A stretch of 8,601 bases of DNA from DAIRET01 sp036795455 (lineage in GTDB: Bacteria; Bacteroidota; Ignavibacteria; Ignavibacteriales; Ignavibacteriaceae), in the NCBI GenBank assembly GCA_036795455.1, contig DAIRET010000123.1, positions 1-8,601 of the forward strand, written 5' to 3'. Numbering within the stretch: the first letter of the stretch is position 1; every line of letters begins with the position of its first letter. A model generated the notes under the pieces. That model was not told the DNA's origin. It saw only the letters and a program-made list of their open reading frames with translations, and made no database searches. This document shows, piece by piece, positions 5,880 through 8,601 of the stretch. A program made the position numbers and the translations under genes.

Positions 5880-6767
5880 ATGAAAAAAATTACACAATTA
5901 TTAAGAGAAAAAAAGACACTTGTTTCGGATGGTGCATGGGGAACAATGCTCCAGGCGAAGGGATTAAAAACCGGGGAATGTCCCGAACTATGGAATATTA
6001 CCCATCGAGTTGAAGTTTTATCAATTGCAAAAGCATATATTAATGCCGGCTCGGATATGATCGGGACAAACAGTTTCGGCGGGAATAAATTTCGTTTGGA
6101 ACATTACGGATTAACCGAAAAACAATTTGAATTGAACAAAGCCGCTGCGGAAATATCAAAAGAAGCAGCTGGTAATCGAATAGTGTTAGGCTCGATTGGT
6201 CCTTCAGGGAAAATGCTTTTAATGGGTGATATTACTGAAGAAGAATTGTACGAAACCTACAAAGTACAGGCGATTGCACTTCAAGAAGGAGGTGCAGATG
6301 CTGCATGCATCGAGACTTTTTCGGCAATTGATGAAGCAGTAATAGCAATTAAAGCAGTTAAAGAAAACAGTGAACTCGAAATTATATCGACTTTTACATT
6401 TGAAAAGACTGTTGACAATGAATTTAAAACGATGATGGGAGTTTCAGTTGCTTCATTCGTTGAAGCAGTAATTGAAGCAGGCGCCGGTATTATCGGAACG
6501 AACTGCGGTAACGGTTTTGATACAATGGTCGGTATTGTTAAAGAAATGCGAATTGTAAATAGTGATATACCAATCATTGTTCAAGCGAATGCAGGACTGC
6601 CGACAATAAAAGAAAATAAATTGTATTACCCTGAATCACCCGGTTTTGTTGCCGGAGTAGTTCCAAAACTTGTTGAAGCGGGTGTAAATATTATTGGCGG
6701 TTGTTGCGGTACCACACCTGAACATATTGAAGAGATTAAAACAGTTGTAGAGAGGTTACAGTCTTAA
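5880..6767 (+). CDS. Homocysteine S-methyltransferase domain protein (stand-alone MetH Hcy module)
   Basis: 295 residues, the size of a single zinc-dependent Hcy-binding TIM barrel. The N-terminal SDGAWGTMLQAKGL (16-29) and GTNSFGGNKFRLEHYGL (62-78) match the family. The zinc-thiolate ligands are present: C209 in GTNCG (206-210) and C275/C276 in GGCCGTTPEH (273-282). The protein should activate homocysteine as a zinc thiolate and take a methyl group from a partner. Related single-domain enzymes (MmuM/BHMT-like) use S-methylmethionine or betaine, but sitting directly behind a corrinoid protein and its reactivator points to methylcobalamin as immediate donor, making methionine. It starts four bases after the previous stop with a weak GAAG as ribosome site. 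No pterin-binding domain is fused to it, unlike full MetH (about 1200 residues). Confidence 0.9.
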   Translation: MKKITQLLREKKTLVSDGAWGTMLQAKGLKTGECPELWNITHRVEVLSIAKAYINAGSDMIGTNSFGGNKFRLEHYGLTEKQFELNKAAAEISKEAAGNRIVLGSIGPSGKMLLMGDITEEELYETYKVQAIALQEGGADAACIETFSAIDEAVIAIKAVKENSELEIISTFTFEKTVDNEFKTMMGVSVASFVEAVIEAGAGIIGTNCGNGFDTMVGIVKEMRIVNSDIPIIVQANAGLPTIKENKLYYPESPGFVAGVVPKLVEAGVNIIGGCCGTTPEHIEEIKTVVERLQS

Positions 6768-6847
6768 AATAGATTTAAAACCGTTTATCATGTTTTTTAT
6801 TTGAAGTTAGTTTAAATTCATTAATTTTTGAAAAAAGAAAAGGAACT
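6768..6847 (+). promoter_or_regulatory. Gap between methionine operon and ABC exporter, possible weak promoter
   Basis: 80 AT-rich bases. TTTG at 6800-6803 and TTAATTTTTG at 6821-6830 loosely resemble the Bacteroidota -33/-7 pair, with one extra T in the second box. AAAC/GTTT arms near 6779-6797 are too weak for a confident terminator. AAAGGA at 6839-6844 is the ribosome site of the ATPase gene. Whether the exporter has its own transcript cannot be settled here. Confidence 0.2.
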
Positions 6848-7744
6848 ATGTTAGAAGTAATTAACCTAAGAAAAGAATTCACCGGAACTATTGCAGTTGA
6901 TGATATCAGCTTTTCAGTATCACCGGGCAGCATATTCGGACTCCTTGGTCCAAATGGTGCAGGCAAAACAACAACAATTAGAACTATTCTTGACATAATA
7001 AAACCTACTTCGGGTGAGATTAGATTTGACGGGCAGCCGTTGTCGTCGGAGTTTCAAAACAATACAGGTTACTTACCTGAAGAGAGAGGTTTGTACAAAA
7101 AAAGTAAAGTTATCGACATAATAAAATATCTTGCCGAACTTAAAGGGTTATCCCCTCACAAAGCCGCTACTCTTGCAGTAGAATGGTTGAAAAGACTTGA
7201 AATAGAAAACTATAAAGAAAAAAAATTAGAAGAACTATCGAAAGGGAACCAGCAAAAAGTACAGTTCATTACTGCTTTAGTACATGACCCTTCTATACTG
7301 ATACTTGACGAACCGTTCAGCGGTTTTGACCCGATAAATCAACAGTTGATAAAAGACTTGATTCTTTCACTCGTCAATTCAGGAAAAATAATAATCTTAT
7401 CCACGCACCAAATGGAATTAGCTGAAAAACTTTGCAGCGATATTCTTTTAATTAACCAGGGTAAAGAAGTATGCAGCGGAAAAGTAAACGATGTTAGAAA
7501 ACGCTTCGGAACAAACAGCGTTAAAATCGAGTTTTCCGGTGATGGTTCTTTTCTTAAATCACTCCCCTATGTTCAAAATCTTGATGCGTATAACAACTAC
7601 GCGGAAATTGAGTTGAAACAGGATATCGAGCCTTCGCAGTTTCTGCATGATGTTTCATCGAAGATTCAGCTAAGGCATTTCTCGGTTATAGAACCTACAC
7701 TAAACAGAATATTTATTGACGTAATCAAAAAGACATCGGTATAG
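6848..7744 (+). CDS. ABC exporter ATP-binding protein (NatA/CcmA-like)
   Basis: 298 residues with a complete nucleotide-binding domain: Walker A GPNGAGKTT (34-42), Q-loop region TGYLPEERGLY (73-83), signature LSKGNQQK (130-137), Walker B LILDEP (151-156) with catalytic E155, and the H-loop H187 in LSTHQME. The signature has KGN in place of GGQ, which is usual in NatA-like ATPases with GLYKK-type Q-loops. Residues about 215-298 form the extra C-terminal domain often found in this branch (DUF4162-like). It powers the membrane permease encoded three bases downstream. The family includes sodium exporters (NatAB) and drug or peptide exporters; the substrate cannot be told from sequence. The start is supported by AAAGGA three bases before the ATG. 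Confidence 0.93.
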   Translation: MLEVINLRKEFTGTIAVDDISFSVSPGSIFGLLGPNGAGKTTTIRTILDIIKPTSGEIRFDGQPLSSEFQNNTGYLPEERGLYKKSKVIDIIKYLAELKGLSPHKAATLAVEWLKRLEIENYKEKKLEELSKGNQQKVQFITALVHDPSILILDEPFSGFDPINQQLIKDLILSLVNSGKIIILSTHQMELAEKLCSDILLINQGKEVCSGKVNDVRKRFGTNSVKIEFSGDGSFLKSLPYVQNLDAYNNYAEIELKQDIEPSQFLHDVSSKIQLRHFSVIEPTLNRIFIDVIKKTSV

Positions 7745-7747
7745 AGT

Positions 7748-8601
7748 ATGAAAAAGAGTTTAACGATAGCAAAATGGGAATTCCTTGAAAAAGCACGCAC
7801 AAAGGCTTTCATTCTATCATTAATAATCACACCGGTTATAATATTTGTATTCTCTTATCTTCCGGGTAAACTTGCCCAGCAGGAAGATACGGAAACTAAA
7901 GCAATCGGTATACTTGATTCCACACAGACATTTTACACCGAACTTTCGGAAAAAATATCTTCATCTAAGTTCCCGGACGGACAACCCCGTTATGTTGTAA
8001 TGAATCTTTTCAGTAATGATAAAAAAGTCAGTGAAATTAAAACCGAAGCTAATTCCAAAGTATTAAAGGGAGATATCGATTCTTATATTTACATCTATTC
8101 GGAAAGTAATGACAGTATTAAACTTGAATACAGAAGCAAAACTATCGGTAACTTCAGGGATATGGACCGGTTCGAAGAGTCTTTCAACCAGGTAAGACGC
8201 GAAATTGAATTCGCTAAAGCAAATATTGACCCGGAACTCGTGAAGAGAATCTCGAAAGACATCAACATAAAATCGATTAAAGTTGAAGAAACCGGGAAAG
8301 AAAGTAAAACCGACTTCTTCGGTAAGTTTATCTCATCTTATATATTCATATTTCTTTTAATGATAAGCATCCTCGGTACAGGCGGTATGCTAATCAGAAG
8401 TCTTGTTGAAGAAAAATCAAACCGTTTGATGGAGATATTGGTTTCCTCGTGCAAACCGAATGACCTTCTACTTGGAAAAGTTTTCGGACTAAGTTTCCTT
8501 GCAATTTTCCAGGTGGTTGTTTGGATTCTGCTTGCAATAGCTTTTATGGGACCGATGGCAATGGCTTATATTAATCTCGATAGTATTTTTATCATGCTTC
8601 T
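7748..8601 (+). CDS. ABC-2 type permease (NatB-like), C-terminus cut by window edge
   Basis: The first 284 codons of a rightward gene that runs off the right edge; no stop is reached. The N-terminus (MKKSLTIAKWEFLEKARTKA) is the usual cytoplasmic lead-in of NatB-like permeases, followed by a first membrane helix at about 21-38. A large hydrophilic region (about 40-190) should lie outside the membrane. Then come a second helix (about 196-217), the family hallmark VEEKSNRLMEILVSS (220-234) with the GK of LLGKVFG (241-247), and a third helix (about 248-270). It pairs with the ATPase ending three bases upstream, whose last codons contain its ribosome-binding region. Full-length members have around 400 residues and about six helices, so roughly the last third is missing here. 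Confidence 0.9.
   Translation, partial: MKKSLTIAKWEFLEKARTKAFILSLIITPVIIFVFSYLPGKLAQQEDTETKAIGILDSTQTFYTELSEKISSSKFPDGQPRYVVMNLFSNDKKVSEIKTEANSKVLKGDIDSYIYIYSESNDSIKLEYRSKTIGNFRDMDRFEESFNQVRREIEFAKANIDPELVKRISKDINIKSIKVEETGKESKTDFFGKFISSYIFIFLLMISILGTGGMLIRSLVEEKSNRLMEILVSSCKPNDLLLGKVFGLSFLAIFQVVVWILLAIAFMGPMAMAYINLDSIFIML

Noticed and set aside
6775..6800. Intrinsic terminator after the Hcy methyltransferase
   Set aside because: The only arms (AAAC/GTTT) are short and all but one pair are A-T, with a ten-base loop; too weak.

Overview
This AT-rich window reads like a chromosomal segment from the Bacteroidota/Chlorobiota/Ignavibacteriota group. That placement is an inference from the AT-rich coding style, a TonB-C-domain protein, a HEAT-like protein of a type common in that group, and a promoter-like TAnnTTTG box. 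No rRNA, tRNA, CRISPR array, insertion sequence or phage gene was found. Genes are densely packed, and a gap of about 560 bases near 2333-2890 separates a leftward block from a rightward block.

Left block (minus strand, 2332 down to 1): a compact operon for a sugar or amino sugar. It encodes a ROK-family sugar kinase, an MFS sugar permease, and the N-terminal part of a SIS-domain phosphosugar-binding protein that runs off the left edge. The gaps are 9 and 35 bases and each gene has its own Shine-Dalgarno. The expected logic is uptake by the permease, phosphorylation by the kinase, then phosphosugar processing by the SIS protein. The kinase lacks several canonical ROK residues, so its substrate is open.

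Middle (2333-4469): the divergent gap holds two inverted repeats and a possible 34-codon minus-strand gene. Three small rightward genes follow: a membrane-anchored protein with a TonB C-terminal-type domain, a 62-residue protein with a C-x2-C...H-x3-C pattern, and a HEAT-like helical protein. A non-coding leader of about 200 bases comes before the next operon.

Corrinoid methyltransferase operon (plus strand, 4470-6767): a cap-plus-B12-binding corrinoid protein, a free-standing relative of the MetH reactivation domain, and a homocysteine S-methyltransferase domain protein. The first two overlap by one base and the third starts four bases after the second. Together they match three of the four modules of cobalamin-dependent methionine synthase, each as a separate protein. 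The methyltetrahydrofolate-binding module is not in the window. This is the most interesting part: either a split methionine synthase whose folate module lies elsewhere, or a corrinoid system using another methyl donor.

Right end (6848-8601): an ABC exporter pair of the NatA/NatB type. The ATPase is complete and the permease is cut by the right edge.
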